From the NCBI GenBank assembly GCA_029880545.1, contig JAOUOD010000002.1, positions 326,767 through 390,766 of the forward strand: a DNA stretch of 64,000 bases, written 5' to 3'. Below the pieces are notes generated by a model, which saw only the letters and a list, made by a program, of their open reading frames with translations, did no database searches and was not told where the DNA came from. The number at the start of each line of letters is the position of its first letter. Position 1 is the first letter of the stretch. This DNA comes from Gammaproteobacteria bacterium (GTDB lineage: Bacteria > Pseudomonadota > Gammaproteobacteria > Acidiferrobacterales > SZUA-150). The translations under genes were made by a program, and so were the position numbers. Positions 19,072-27,727 of this stretch are shown here, piece after piece.

Positions 19072-21027
19072 TCACTCCGGCGCGGCCCCGATCGCGCCGG
19101 AATTCTTTATGATGACCGATCTGACGTTCCCTGCCGGAACAAAGCCAAACAACTGGCCGTAAAAAGACAGTTCACTCTCCAGCGCGCGCATTATCGTATC
19201 GGCACGCCGAAACCCGTGACCCTCGCCTTCAAACAAAATATAGGCCACCGGTACGCCCTTATGTTCCAGCGCTGACACCATGGACTCGGCCTGGTTCGGC
19301 GGGACAGCGCGGTCTTCATCGCCCTGGAAAAATATTACCGGACAAGACAGCTTGTCCGCATGATAAAGAGGTGAGCGCTGGCGATATAAACCCTCGTTGC
19401 CATTAAAAGGCGCAACCAGGCCATCGAGGTAGCGTGCCTCAAACTTGTGCGTATCACGCAACAACGCTTCAAGGTCACCGATCCCGTAAGAACTCGCTCC
19501 TGCAGCGAAGACATCATGAAATGTCAACGCACAAAGTGTCGTGTAGCCACCGGCACTGCCGCCGGTAATAATCAAACGCTTGCCATCAACAAGCCCCTTT
19601 TCTGCAAGGTATCGTGCGCCGGCGATACAGTCATCCACATCATATATGCCCCACTTGCCATCCAGCTTCTGATGATAGGCGCGACCATAACCGGTACTGC
19701 CGCGATAGTTCACATCCAGAACACCAAACCCGCGACTGGTCCAGAACTGGAATTTCGGTTCGAAGCGCGCAGCCACTGCCGCTGTCGGCCCACCATGACT
19801 CTTTACAATCAGTGGTGGCAGCTCACCACTGACTGGCTCACAAGCACTGTTGGTCGGCGGGTAATAAAATCCGTAAGCGGTATCATTATCAGTCGTCGAA
19901 AAACTGACAGCCTCCGGAATGGATATATCCTCCTGCTGCAGATTAAACCCGGCTGAACGGCGCAATACCTGCAGCTCCTGCGCCTGCCCACCAATATTCA
20001 GCACAACGATTTCGGCGGCAGTGGCGGAACCGGCACCAATAAATACCAGCCCGGCCGGACCGGCAGATACGGCATTAATATAAGTATACGGAACATCCAA
20101 TGGCTGCCATTTAGATGATGCAATGCTGTAGCGACCCAGCTTCCATTCGGCATTCACGCAATACGCACAATAGATAGCGTCCCCGACAAACCCGCACGTG
20201 GACATGCCAAACACCCACTGCGGCAAACCGAATTCCGCCTGCATGGGTACCAGCGCACGAAGCTTGTCGTCTCCCAGGCAATACAGGTTCCACCAACCAC
20301 TGCGATCGGACACAAGGTACAGGGCGTTATCATGCCAATGCGGCTGGAACACGGATTCATCATCGCCGCCGGCAACAACCATTGATTGTACCGGCGCTCC
20401 CGAATCATTTAACCCGGCCACATACAGACGCGTACTGTTCCAGGGCATACAGGGATGATCCCAGGCCAGCCAGCTCATGCGCTTGCCGTCCTGTGACAGT
20501 CGCGGCGTACTGTAAAAATCATGGCCGGACTGCAATACCGAAACATTTCCGCTGCCGGACATGTCCACGGCAACCAGCTCGGTGACCGGTTCCTGCTGCC
20601 CGTCTACAAACCGCTCGCGCACACAAACAATGCGGTTACGGACAAAGTCAAAACACATGTCCGCATAATTGGTCTTCGCAGGTTCGGTTAACCGAATAAT
20701 GTCGTTGTCGCGAGACAAATACAGGCAACGATCACCGTCGTGAACAAAACAGATTACCCCCTTGTCAACCGCAAACGCGCCACCGCCGTACTCATGGGCA
20801 CGACTGTTGACATTCCATTCTTTTGACAACGGTTCATGCAACCCCCGCTGCGCGGACCAGGCCATCAACACGTTGCGGCCGGCTTCGGCCGGACGGCCTT
20901 CGACCCAGTAGACCGTATCACCATCAACCGCGGTCTGCCTGTCCAGGCGCAGTGATGATGAGGCGATATCCGCTGCTGATAATGGAGATGGCCAACTGCC
21001 ACAAGGCAGCTGCTGCTTCGTATTCAT
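19072..21027 (-). CDS. S9 family serine peptidase (acylaminoacyl-peptidase type)
   Basis: A 651-residue prolyl-oligopeptidase-like enzyme. The first 380 residues form a beta-propeller-like region with repeated WD/YLVSDRSGWWNLY segments. The alpha/beta hydrolase domain has the nucleophile in GGSAGG, aspartate in QGDEDRAVPP and histidine in GEGHGFR. No signal peptide, so cytoplasmic. ATG at 21027 is chosen for its AGGA site; the frame runs 21 codons further upstream. It probably cleaves short peptides or N-acylated peptides. The gene directly follows the MESH1-like gene by 13 bases. Confidence 0.88.
   Translation of the reverse strand: MNTKQQLPCGSWPSPLSAADIASSSLRLDRQTAVDGDTVYWVEGRPAEAGRNVLMAWSAQRGLHEPLSKEWNVNSRAHEYGGGAFAVDKGVICFVHDGDRCLYLSRDNDIIRLTEPAKTNYADMCFDFVRNRIVCVRERFVDGQQEPVTELVAVDMSGSGNVSVLQSGHDFYSTPRLSQDGKRMSWLAWDHPCMPWNSTRLYVAGLNDSGAPVQSMVVAGGDDESVFQPHWHDNALYLVSDRSGWWNLYCLGDDKLRALVPMQAEFGLPQWVFGMSTCGFVGDAIYCAYCVNAEWKLGRYSIASSKWQPLDVPYTYINAVSAGPAGLVFIGAGSATAAEIVVLNIGGQAQELQVLRRSAGFNLQQEDISIPEAVSFSTTDNDTAYGFYYPPTNSACEPVSGELPPLIVKSHGGPTAAVAARFEPKFQFWTSRGFGVLDVNYRGSTGYGRAYHQKLDGKWGIYDVDDCIAGARYLAEKGLVDGKRLIITGGSAGGYTTLCALTFHDVFAAGASSYGIGDLEALLRDTHKFEARYLDGLVAPFNGNEGLYRQRSPLYHADKLSCPVIFFQGDEDRAVPPNQAESMVSALEHKGVPVAYILFEGEGHGFRRADTIMRALESELSFYGQLFGFVPAGNVRSVIIKNSGAIGAAPE
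19076..19108 (+). terminator. Terminator of the hibernation factor gene
   Basis: A perfect 9-base-pair stem (19076-19084 with 19093-19101) is followed by ATTCTTT. It lies within the last codons of the convergent S9 peptidase gene. Confidence 0.5.
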
Positions 21028-21040
21028 AAACAAGTCCTGC

Positions 21041-21586
21041 TCAGGGTTTGTTTTTATAGACTTCGTCGAATGCCTGTTCCAGCGATTCATTGGCGCCGCG
21101 CAAGCCGTTCACAACATCCAGCGCCCAGTCGAAATAACGGCGCTTGCGTCCGGCATCCCAGCCATGTGGCGGATAGGCAAGTATGTCACGCAGGTTGCAT
21201 ATCTTGTCAGCCAGCTTGACCTGCTTGGCCATGTGACTGGCGTGTGGCGCTTTCTCTACCTGGATACGTTTACGCTGATCCGGCGGCAGGTCCTTGTCGT
21301 CAGTCACCTCAAGAACAATTTCACAGATTCGCTCACCAAACAGGTTGCGCAATTCATCAATCGTGGTTTCAGTATCTTCAATGGTGTCATGCAGTATAGC
21401 GGCAGCAATGACCACGGCATCGGTAACACCGCCCTCATGCCAAAGCACGTTGGCCAGGTCAATGGGATGGTTGATGTAGGGAGAAGCCTCGGCACCCTTG
21501 CGGCGCTGATGTCGATGCTTGTCCGCGGCAAAATCGAGTGCCTTGAGCACGAGACCGGTATCGTCAAACTGCCAGCTGTCAGACAT
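21041..21586 (-). CDS. MESH1-like HD hydrolase (putative small alarmone hydrolase)
   Basis: A 181-residue HD-domain protein that by itself corresponds to the hydrolase part of SpoT/Rel. The metal and catalytic residues are visible: H40 in NHPIDLA, H66-D67 and E70-D71 in ILHDTIEDT, and an aspartate in KLADKICNL. Length equals that of MESH1, the stand-alone ppGpp/NADPH phosphatase. No synthetase, TGS or ACT domain follows. The activity is likely pyrophosphate removal from (p)ppGpp, but NADPH or other nucleotides are also known MESH1 substrates. It lies between yjbQ and the S9 peptidase with short gaps, so these are probably one operon. Confidence 0.83.
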   Translation of the reverse strand: MSDSWQFDDTGLVLKALDFAADKHRHQRRKGAEASPYINHPIDLANVLWHEGGVTDAVVIAAAILHDTIEDTETTIDELRNLFGERICEIVLEVTDDKDLPPDQRKRIQVEKAPHASHMAKQVKLADKICNLRDILAYPPHGWDAGRKRRYFDWALDVVNGLRGANESLEQAFDEVYKNKP

Positions 21587-21588
21587 GA

Positions 21589-21996
21589 TTATTCACCAAT
21601 ATGTACAACAACATGACGCCGGTTGTTGCCATGACGATGTTCCCACAGGTATACGCCTTGCCAGGTTCCAAGCGCAAGCTGTCCGCCGATGACCGGGATC
21701 GATAAAGTGGTAGCTGTTAATGCGGCCTTGATATGCGCCGGCATATCGTCCGAGCCTTCCATGGTATGGGTATATAGCGAGTCGTATTCCGGCACCAGCC
21801 GGTTCAGCCAGTTTTCCAGGTCGCGCCTGGCGGAAGGATCAGCATTTTCCTGTATGGTCAGGCTGGCGGAGGTGTGCCGCACCAGTATCGAACACAAGCC
21901 CTCAGTAATACCCGAATCCCTGACTACTGCACCCAGGGCAGAAGTAAAATCATACAAACCCTGTCCGGCAGTATTAACGCTGAGCTCGGTAACCAC
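21589..21996 (-). CDS. yjbQ: YjbQ/UPF0047 family protein
   Basis: A 135-residue protein of the YjbQ family, some members of which have weak thiamine-phosphate synthase activity; the physiological role is unsettled. Hallmarks are VRHTSASLTIQENADP, HTMEGSDDMPAHIKA and GTWQGVYLWEHR. The start is GTG at 21996 with GGGGAGAG upstream. Its stop lies two bases before the start of the MESH1-like gene, so translation is likely coupled. Confidence 0.92.
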   Translation of the reverse strand: MVTELSVNTAGQGLYDFTSALGAVVRDSGITEGLCSILVRHTSASLTIQENADPSARRDLENWLNRLVPEYDSLYTHTMEGSDDMPAHIKAALTATTLSIPVIGGQLALGTWQGVYLWEHRHGNNRRHVVVHIGE

Positions 21997-22160
21997 GCAA
22001 CTCTCCCCACGATGAGGAATTCATTCTAGCGACAAACAGCAACAATGTCAGGCGCACCGATGCCGTGCATCAGTCAAACTGCGAACAGGTGAGGGGTATC
22101 CGGCAACCTGGCTGGATGCAGGCGAACTCAAACCGGGTTAGCAAAGAGGGCAGGCAGAAG

Positions 22161-22514
22161 TCAGCTTAGCAGAGCCGGAATTTCATCTGTCAGGGCCAAC
22201 AACTGCATGGCCACGTTCAACGATGACGCGGTGAACTGGTTAATATCCTGCCATTGGTCAGAGGCGCCAACCGTTTCATTCAGCTTGTGCCCCATAACGC
22301 GCATTAACCACTTTCCCGGTTCATTCCGGTCGCGGTTTCGCTCAACAGTGACATAAAGCTTGGGCTCATGCGAGCCGTCGACAATCATCGCCAGGATGTA
22401 GCGATACTCGCGACCATCAGAGCTTTCGATATCACCAAGTATGGTGGCCTGGTATTCACCGACCTGGTACCGCTTTTGCGGTACCGCGGTGGTGAATCCG
22501 GGTTTGTTATCCAT
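22161..22514 (-). CDS. Conserved-looking small protein of unknown function
   Basis: A 117-residue soluble product (AAGGA precedes the ATG at 22514). It is mostly beta strands, for example YQVGEYQATILGDIES and YRYILAMIVDG, followed by a helical C-terminus ending in MQLLALTDEIPALLS. No family was recognised. It starts 10 bases after the aminotransferase gene ends and so is probably the last gene of the glycolate operon. Confidence 0.6.
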   Translation of the reverse strand: MDNKPGFTTAVPQKRYQVGEYQATILGDIESSDGREYRYILAMIVDGSHEPKLYVTVERNRDRNEPGKWLMRVMGHKLNETVGASDQWQDINQFTASSLNVAMQLLALTDEIPALLS

Positions 22515-22524
22515 AATCCTTGTT

Positions 22525-23700
22525 TCAGGCAACTGCCTGGGCAGCGGATACAGCAACACCACTCTTGATGGGTGCCTTCATTTCGGTCAGGATGGCATCC
22601 AGTGCACCGAGACAGAAAATGATGTTCTTGATATTGCTGGCATGCCCCATCAAGCCGATGCGCCATACCTTGCCGGCCAGGGCACCCAGGCCCGCGCCAA
22701 TTTCAAGATTGTAATCATTGAGCAGGCGACTGCGAACGGCGGCATCATCGACACCTTCCGGAATGTTCACCGCGTTCAACTGTGGCAGTCGTGATGCCTC
22801 ATCCACGAGGAAACTGATACCCATGGCTTCAAGACCAGCACGCAGTGCCAGGTGATTTTTCATGTGGCGATCCCACGACGCCTCAAGACCTTCGTTTTCC
22901 AGCATGACCAGCGCTTCGTGCAAACCATAGACAGCATTGACCGGCGCGGTGTGGTGGTAGGCACGCTTGGCACCCGGGCCCCAGTAACCCATGACCAGCG
23001 TCGTATCCAGGAACCAGCTCTGTACCGGTGTCTTGCGTGCCTTGATTTTTTCGACGGCGCGATCGCTGAACGTTACCGGCGACAGGCCCGGCGCGCAGGA
23101 CAGGCATTTCTGGCTTCCGGAATAAACGGCATCCAGTTGCCAGTCATCCACGCGCAACTCGGAACCGCCCAGCGAGGTCACGGTATCAGCAATGACCAGG
23201 CAGCCATGCTTGTGCGCGATTTCTGAAAGTGTCTTGGCATCTGACTGCACGCCGGTCGAGGTTTCAGCATGAACAAAGGCAACAATCTTGGCATCCGGGT
23301 TGGCTTTCAATGCGTCTTCGAGCTTGCCGGGATCCACCGGTTTGCCCCAGTCATCCATTACCATGATGGCTTCACCACCGGCACGAACAACGTTTTCTTT
23401 CATGCGACCACCGAACACACCGTTCTGGCAGACAATGACCTTGTCTCCCGGCTCAACCAGGTTCACAAAACAGGACTCCATGCCTGCGGAGCCTGGCGCG
23501 GATACCGGGATGGTGAGCGTATTCTTGGTCTTGAATGCGTACTGCAGCAGTTCTTTCACTTCATCCATCAGCGCGACAAACTGCGGGTCAAGATGACCGA
23601 TCGTGGGACGGGCCATGGCCGCCAGGACGCGTGGATGAACATCAGACGGCCCGGGACCCATCAGGGTGCGAACGGCCGGGTTAAAAGACTGTGCAGGCAT
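22525..23700 (-). CDS. Alanine- or serine-glyoxylate aminotransferase
   Basis: A 391-residue class V PLP aminotransferase that transfers an amino group to glyoxylate, giving glycine. The N-terminal GPGPSDVHPRVL and the PLP lysine in GSQKCLSCAPGL are diagnostic of the AGXT/SGAT family. It follows glcDEF on the same strand (114 bases after glcF), so glyoxylate made by glycolate dehydrogenase can be converted directly. Whether alanine or serine is the donor cannot be decided from sequence by eye. Confidence 0.92.
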   Translation of the reverse strand: MPAQSFNPAVRTLMGPGPSDVHPRVLAAMARPTIGHLDPQFVALMDEVKELLQYAFKTKNTLTIPVSAPGSAGMESCFVNLVEPGDKVIVCQNGVFGGRMKENVVRAGGEAIMVMDDWGKPVDPGKLEDALKANPDAKIVAFVHAETSTGVQSDAKTLSEIAHKHGCLVIADTVTSLGGSELRVDDWQLDAVYSGSQKCLSCAPGLSPVTFSDRAVEKIKARKTPVQSWFLDTTLVMGYWGPGAKRAYHHTAPVNAVYGLHEALVMLENEGLEASWDRHMKNHLALRAGLEAMGISFLVDEASRLPQLNAVNIPEGVDDAAVRSRLLNDYNLEIGAGLGALAGKVWRIGLMGHASNIKNIIFCLGALDAILTEMKAPIKSGVAVSAAQAVA

Positions 23701-23814
23701 GGGACTCTTCCTTCAATTCTTGGGTTGGTTCAGGAATGGCGCAGTATACGTTTTGAGTTTTCCCGCGGGCAACCACAATAACCCTACAAAGCGCCACTCA
23801 AAAGGTCATTGTAG

Positions 23815-25038
23815 TCAAACCTTGTCACCCCGGGGCAGGTATTCCGCCAGCCATTCGACCCAGTGCCGCACCGGCAGCGGGCTATGGCGCTCCAGCTGCA
23901 ACTGGCAGCCAATATTGGCGGTGGCGATGGCATCGGGCGTATCGCTCTCCAGCGCCTGCGCCTTGTTTTTACCGAGCTGGGCTGAAATTCGGGGGTGCAA
24001 CAGCACATAGGCGCCGCCGGCGCCGCAACACAAATGGCTGTCCGGTACATTGCTCAGGCGAAAACCGGCACGGCTCAGAATCGTTTCTGCCTGGATATCA
24101 AGCTTCAGTCCGTGCTTCAGGGTGCACGGCGCGTGAAATGCCAGCCGCGGCGCCGACGCTGACACCGCCGGAAGCTCGGCATTGGCCAGTTGCTCAACCA
24201 GCTCTCTGACCGCGCCGGCTACACGCCCGGCCTTGTCACGATAGGTCTCGTCGTCAGCCAGCAGCTTATCGTAGGACTTCATGAACTTGGCGCAGCCGCT
24301 GGCCGAGACCACCACGGCTTCAGCGCCCGCCTGCAGCCGCGGCCACCAGGCGTCGATATTGGCGCGCGCCATGTTCCGCGCAGCGTCCAGGTCACCCATG
24401 TGCGCACTCAAGGCGCCGCAGCACTGTTCCTGTTTTACTGAAACAGACGCCACGTTAATGCGTGCCAGCACATCCCGGACACTGGCATTCACGGCCGGGG
24501 TAAAACATTCCTGGGCGCAGCCCTTGAACAGGATGACCTGTTTATCCGCAGCGATCGCCGGGGTTGCCGGCGGCACCGGTCGCGGCAGGTAGCGCGCCAG
24601 CCGTCGTGGCAATATGACTCGCAGTGGTGCCAACACTCGTAGAACTGGCGCCAACACGGCGATGCGCGGCACCAGCACCGTAATCATTCGACGAAAAAGT
24701 CTCATCGGGCCGTGATACCGCGCCGACGCCGGCAGCGCCTGCTTGGCCTCGGTTACCAGTTCAAGGTAATCCACCCCGGACGGACAGGTAGTCTCACAGC
24801 TTTGACACGCCAGGCAGCGATGCAGGTGGTCGCGCGTCACCTCGCCGGCCACTTCACCTTCCAGCCACTGCTTGACCAGGTAGATTCGTCCCCGTGGACC
24901 ATCGCGCTCATCGCCGAGCAACTGGTAGGTCGGGCAGGTGGCGTTGCAGAAACCGCAATGCACGCATCGACGCAGAATGGACTGCGCCTTTTCACCCAGC
25001 CGGGTGCGAATCACCGATTCAGGTAATTGCGTCTGCAT
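23815..25038 (-). CDS. glcF: GlcF, iron-sulfur subunit of glycolate dehydrogenase
   Basis: A 407-residue electron-transfer subunit. It has two 4Fe-4S motifs, CVHCGFCNATCP near residue 25 and CLACQSCETTCPSG near residue 75, then two CCG domains (CCGALSAHMG and CCGAGGAYVLL) as in heterodisulphide reductase-like proteins. It overlaps the end of glcE by 20 bases. Together with GlcD and GlcE it oxidises glycolate to glyoxylate at the membrane, passing electrons to quinone. Confidence 0.95.
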   Translation of the reverse strand: MQTQLPESVIRTRLGEKAQSILRRCVHCGFCNATCPTYQLLGDERDGPRGRIYLVKQWLEGEVAGEVTRDHLHRCLACQSCETTCPSGVDYLELVTEAKQALPASARYHGPMRLFRRMITVLVPRIAVLAPVLRVLAPLRVILPRRLARYLPRPVPPATPAIAADKQVILFKGCAQECFTPAVNASVRDVLARINVASVSVKQEQCCGALSAHMGDLDAARNMARANIDAWWPRLQAGAEAVVVSASGCAKFMKSYDKLLADDETYRDKAGRVAGAVRELVEQLANAELPAVSASAPRLAFHAPCTLKHGLKLDIQAETILSRAGFRLSNVPDSHLCCGAGGAYVLLHPRISAQLGKNKAQALESDTPDAIATANIGCQLQLERHSPLPVRHWVEWLAEYLPRGDKV

Positions 25039-26116
25039 CGATTGGCTCCGGCTCGAGGTCGCGATACATGCGACCCGGGTTCAGAATATTGTGCGGATCA
25101 AACGCACCCTTGATACGTCGATGCCAGGTCACCAGCGATTTTGGCAATGGCTGAAACACGTCCACATCATTGGCATTACCCTGGTACAAGGTGGCATGAC
25201 CGCCCAGGCCGGCGGCATGATCACGCACGGCTTGCGCCGACAAATCGGTACGCAACCAGCGCTGGGCACCGTTCCAGTCGAGTAATGCCTCGCCCTGCAG
25301 ATCACGAAGCGGTGCTGCAGCCGGTACCGACAGCCGCCATAAACCGGGCTTGTCCTGCTGATCAAAATAATCGCTGCGCTGATGACGCAAGTAATGCCAG
25401 TAATCATTTGCCGCTTCATCGCCACCGAGTTCATGCCCGGCGGCAGCTACCGCTGCCTCGCTGCCGGACAGTCGCACCCGCAAAACTCCATCCTGCCACG
25501 CGGTAGCACTGACCGGGATGGCGCGCGCCGCCAGCGATTTCATCATGGCGTGGGCATCAGTCATTGGCATGGCAAAGCTGCGCGTCGCTTCCGCTTCAGG
25601 CAATGGCAACACCTTGAACGATATATCCAGTAATACTGCCAACGTTCCCATGGAACCCGTCAGCAAACGAGAGACATCGTAACCGGCAACGTTTTTCATG
25701 ACTTGGCCGCCAAATGTCATCATTTCCGCACGACCGTTAATCACGTTCATGCCTAACACATAATCACGCGCCGAACCGGCAAACGGTCGGCGTGGGCCGG
25801 ACAGGCCGCAGGCGACAACGCCGCCGATTGTTGCCGTGTCACCATGAGATGGCGGATCAAACGGCAGCATCTGGCCGCGTTCTGCCAACACCTTTTCAAG
25901 CTCGGATACCGGTGTACCAGCGCGGACTGTCACCACCAGCTCGGTAGGCGCGTAGCTGACAACACCACGATGCTTGCCAACTTCCAGCACATCGCCGTCA
26001 ACGCGATGACCCAGGAAGTCCTTGCTGCCACTGCCACGAATGGCAAGAGGCCGCCCGCTCTCCACGGCCTCGGCAACCTGTTCGCGCAACTGCTTGCTGT
26101 GATCGGCTTCGGTCAT
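25019..26116 (-). CDS. glcE: GlcE, FAD-binding subunit of glycolate dehydrogenase
   Basis: The 365-residue product has an N-terminal PCMH-type FAD domain: LAIRGSGSKDFLG, DTATIGGVVACGLSGPRRP and NVAGYDVSRLLTGSMGTLAVL are the expected nucleotide-contacting segments. The C-terminal part is weakly conserved, as usual for GlcE. The ATG begins right after the glcD stop with no gap, so translation is coupled. Confidence 0.94.
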   Translation of the reverse strand: MTEADHSKQLREQVAEAVESGRPLAIRGSGSKDFLGHRVDGDVLEVGKHRGVVSYAPTELVVTVRAGTPVSELEKVLAERGQMLPFDPPSHGDTATIGGVVACGLSGPRRPFAGSARDYVLGMNVINGRAEMMTFGGQVMKNVAGYDVSRLLTGSMGTLAVLLDISFKVLPLPEAEATRSFAMPMTDAHAMMKSLAARAIPVSATAWQDGVLRVRLSGSEAAVAAAGHELGGDEAANDYWHYLRHQRSDYFDQQDKPGLWRLSVPAAAPLRDLQGEALLDWNGAQRWLRTDLSAQAVRDHAAGLGGHATLYQGNANDVDVFQPLPKSLVTWHRRIKGAFDPHNILNPGRMYRDLEPEPIDADAIT

Positions 26117-27616
26117 CTAAAACCGCTCCAGTTCCGGGTGCGGCAAGTTGCCGCCGTGTACATGCATGGCGCCCAGCTCGGCACAGCGATGCAAGGTCGG
26201 CACCGCCTTGCCAGGATTCATGCGTCCTTCAGGATCCAGCGCCGCCTTGATGGCATGAAACTGTTTCAGCTCAAGCCGGCCAAACTGGATACACATCTGG
26301 TCCAGCTTTTCGGCACCGACACCATGCTCACCGGTAATGACACCACCCACGTCAACACATAGCTTGAGAATATCGCCGCCAAACGCCTCGGTACGTTCCA
26401 GCTCACCGGGCTGATTGGCATCGTAAAGAATCAACGGGTGCAGGTTGCCATCACCGGCATGAAACACGTTGGCTACTTTCAAATCATATTTTTGCGACAA
26501 GTCGGCAATGCCCTGCAACACTTCCGGCAGGCGCGCACGCGGTATGGTGCCATCCATGCAGTAGTAATCTGCCGCCAGCCGCCCCACTGCCGGAAACGCC
26601 GACTTGCGACCGGCCCAAAGGCGCGCGCGCTCGGCAGCATCATCGGCAATGGTGATATCAAATGCGCCGCAGGCATGCATCACTGCCTGTACCTTTTCAC
26701 TGGCGTGGGCAACTTCGGCTTCATAGCCGTCCAGCTCACACAGCAGCATGGCTTCCGCGTCCACCGGGTAACCGGCATGAATAAAATCCTCGGCCGCCCT
26801 GATCGCCAGGGTGTCCATCATCTCGAGGCCGGCAGGAATGATGCCGGTGCCGATAATGTCGCCCACCGCCCTGGCGGCGCCATGAATTTCCCGAAACGCG
26901 GCCAGCAATACCCTCACTGCCGGCGGCCTCGGTAACAGGCGCACGGTGACTTCGACAACCACACCGAGCATACCCTCCGAACCGGTCATCAAGGCCAGGA
27001 AATCATACCCAGGCTGATCCAGCGCACCGTCGCCGAGCTGCAACAGCTCGCCGTCCGCCGTAATCACCTTGAGCGCAATCACATTGTGTACCGTCAGACC
27101 ATACTTGAGGCAGTGCACGCCACCGGCATTCTCGGCAACATTACCGCCAATGGAGCAGGCAATTTGTGATGAGGGATCGGGCGCATAATACAAACCGTAA
27201 CGCCCGGCAGCTTCGCTGATGGCGAGATTACGCACGCCCGGCTGCACACGCGCGATACAGGCGTCGGCATCAAGCTCCAGAATCTGGTTCAGTCGCGCCA
27301 GGCTCAGCAGCACCGCGTCACCGCGCGGCAAGGCGCCGGCCGACAGCCCGGTACCGGCGCCTCGGCTGACCACGGCCACGCCCTGGTCGCGGCACACGCG
27401 CATGACATCACGCACCTGGTCCACGGTTTCGGGCAATACCGCGAGCAGTGGCATTTGTCGATACACCGACAAGCCATCGCATTCATAAGGATGCAAGGAT
27501 TCCTCGTCGGTCAGAACCTGCTTGGCAGGCAAAAACTCGCGCAAGGCATTAGCAAGCCGTGACACACGGTCAGGATCGCGCTGTTGATGTTGATGCGGAT
27601 TGTAATCGTCAGACAA
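26117..27616 (-). CDS. glcD: GlcD, catalytic flavin subunit of glycolate dehydrogenase
   Basis: A 499-residue FAD-linked oxidase. The FAD domain shows SRGAGTGLSAGA and GGNVAENAGGVHCLKYG; the C-terminal oxidase domain carries the HAGDGNLHP and GVITGEHGVGAEK motifs. It is the first gene of glcDEF. No glcC-type regulator is beside it; the upstream neighbour is a diguanylate cyclase gene on the same strand, 111 bases away. Confidence 0.95.
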   Translation of the reverse strand: MSDDYNPHQHQQRDPDRVSRLANALREFLPAKQVLTDEESLHPYECDGLSVYRQMPLLAVLPETVDQVRDVMRVCRDQGVAVVSRGAGTGLSAGALPRGDAVLLSLARLNQILELDADACIARVQPGVRNLAISEAAGRYGLYYAPDPSSQIACSIGGNVAENAGGVHCLKYGLTVHNVIALKVITADGELLQLGDGALDQPGYDFLALMTGSEGMLGVVVEVTVRLLPRPPAVRVLLAAFREIHGAARAVGDIIGTGIIPAGLEMMDTLAIRAAEDFIHAGYPVDAEAMLLCELDGYEAEVAHASEKVQAVMHACGAFDITIADDAAERARLWAGRKSAFPAVGRLAADYYCMDGTIPRARLPEVLQGIADLSQKYDLKVANVFHAGDGNLHPLILYDANQPGELERTEAFGGDILKLCVDVGGVITGEHGVGAEKLDQMCIQFGRLELKQFHAIKAALDPEGRMNPGKAVPTLHRCAELGAMHVHGGNLPHPELERF

Positions 27617-27727
27617 GGGACCGACCCGTCAAAATTCCCGAAGACCGTATGAATACCAGACTTGGGCCCAAAGAAACACCGTCAATGCCCGGGGATTAAC
27701 CGGGGATTGTCCTGAAATTCCGGCATT

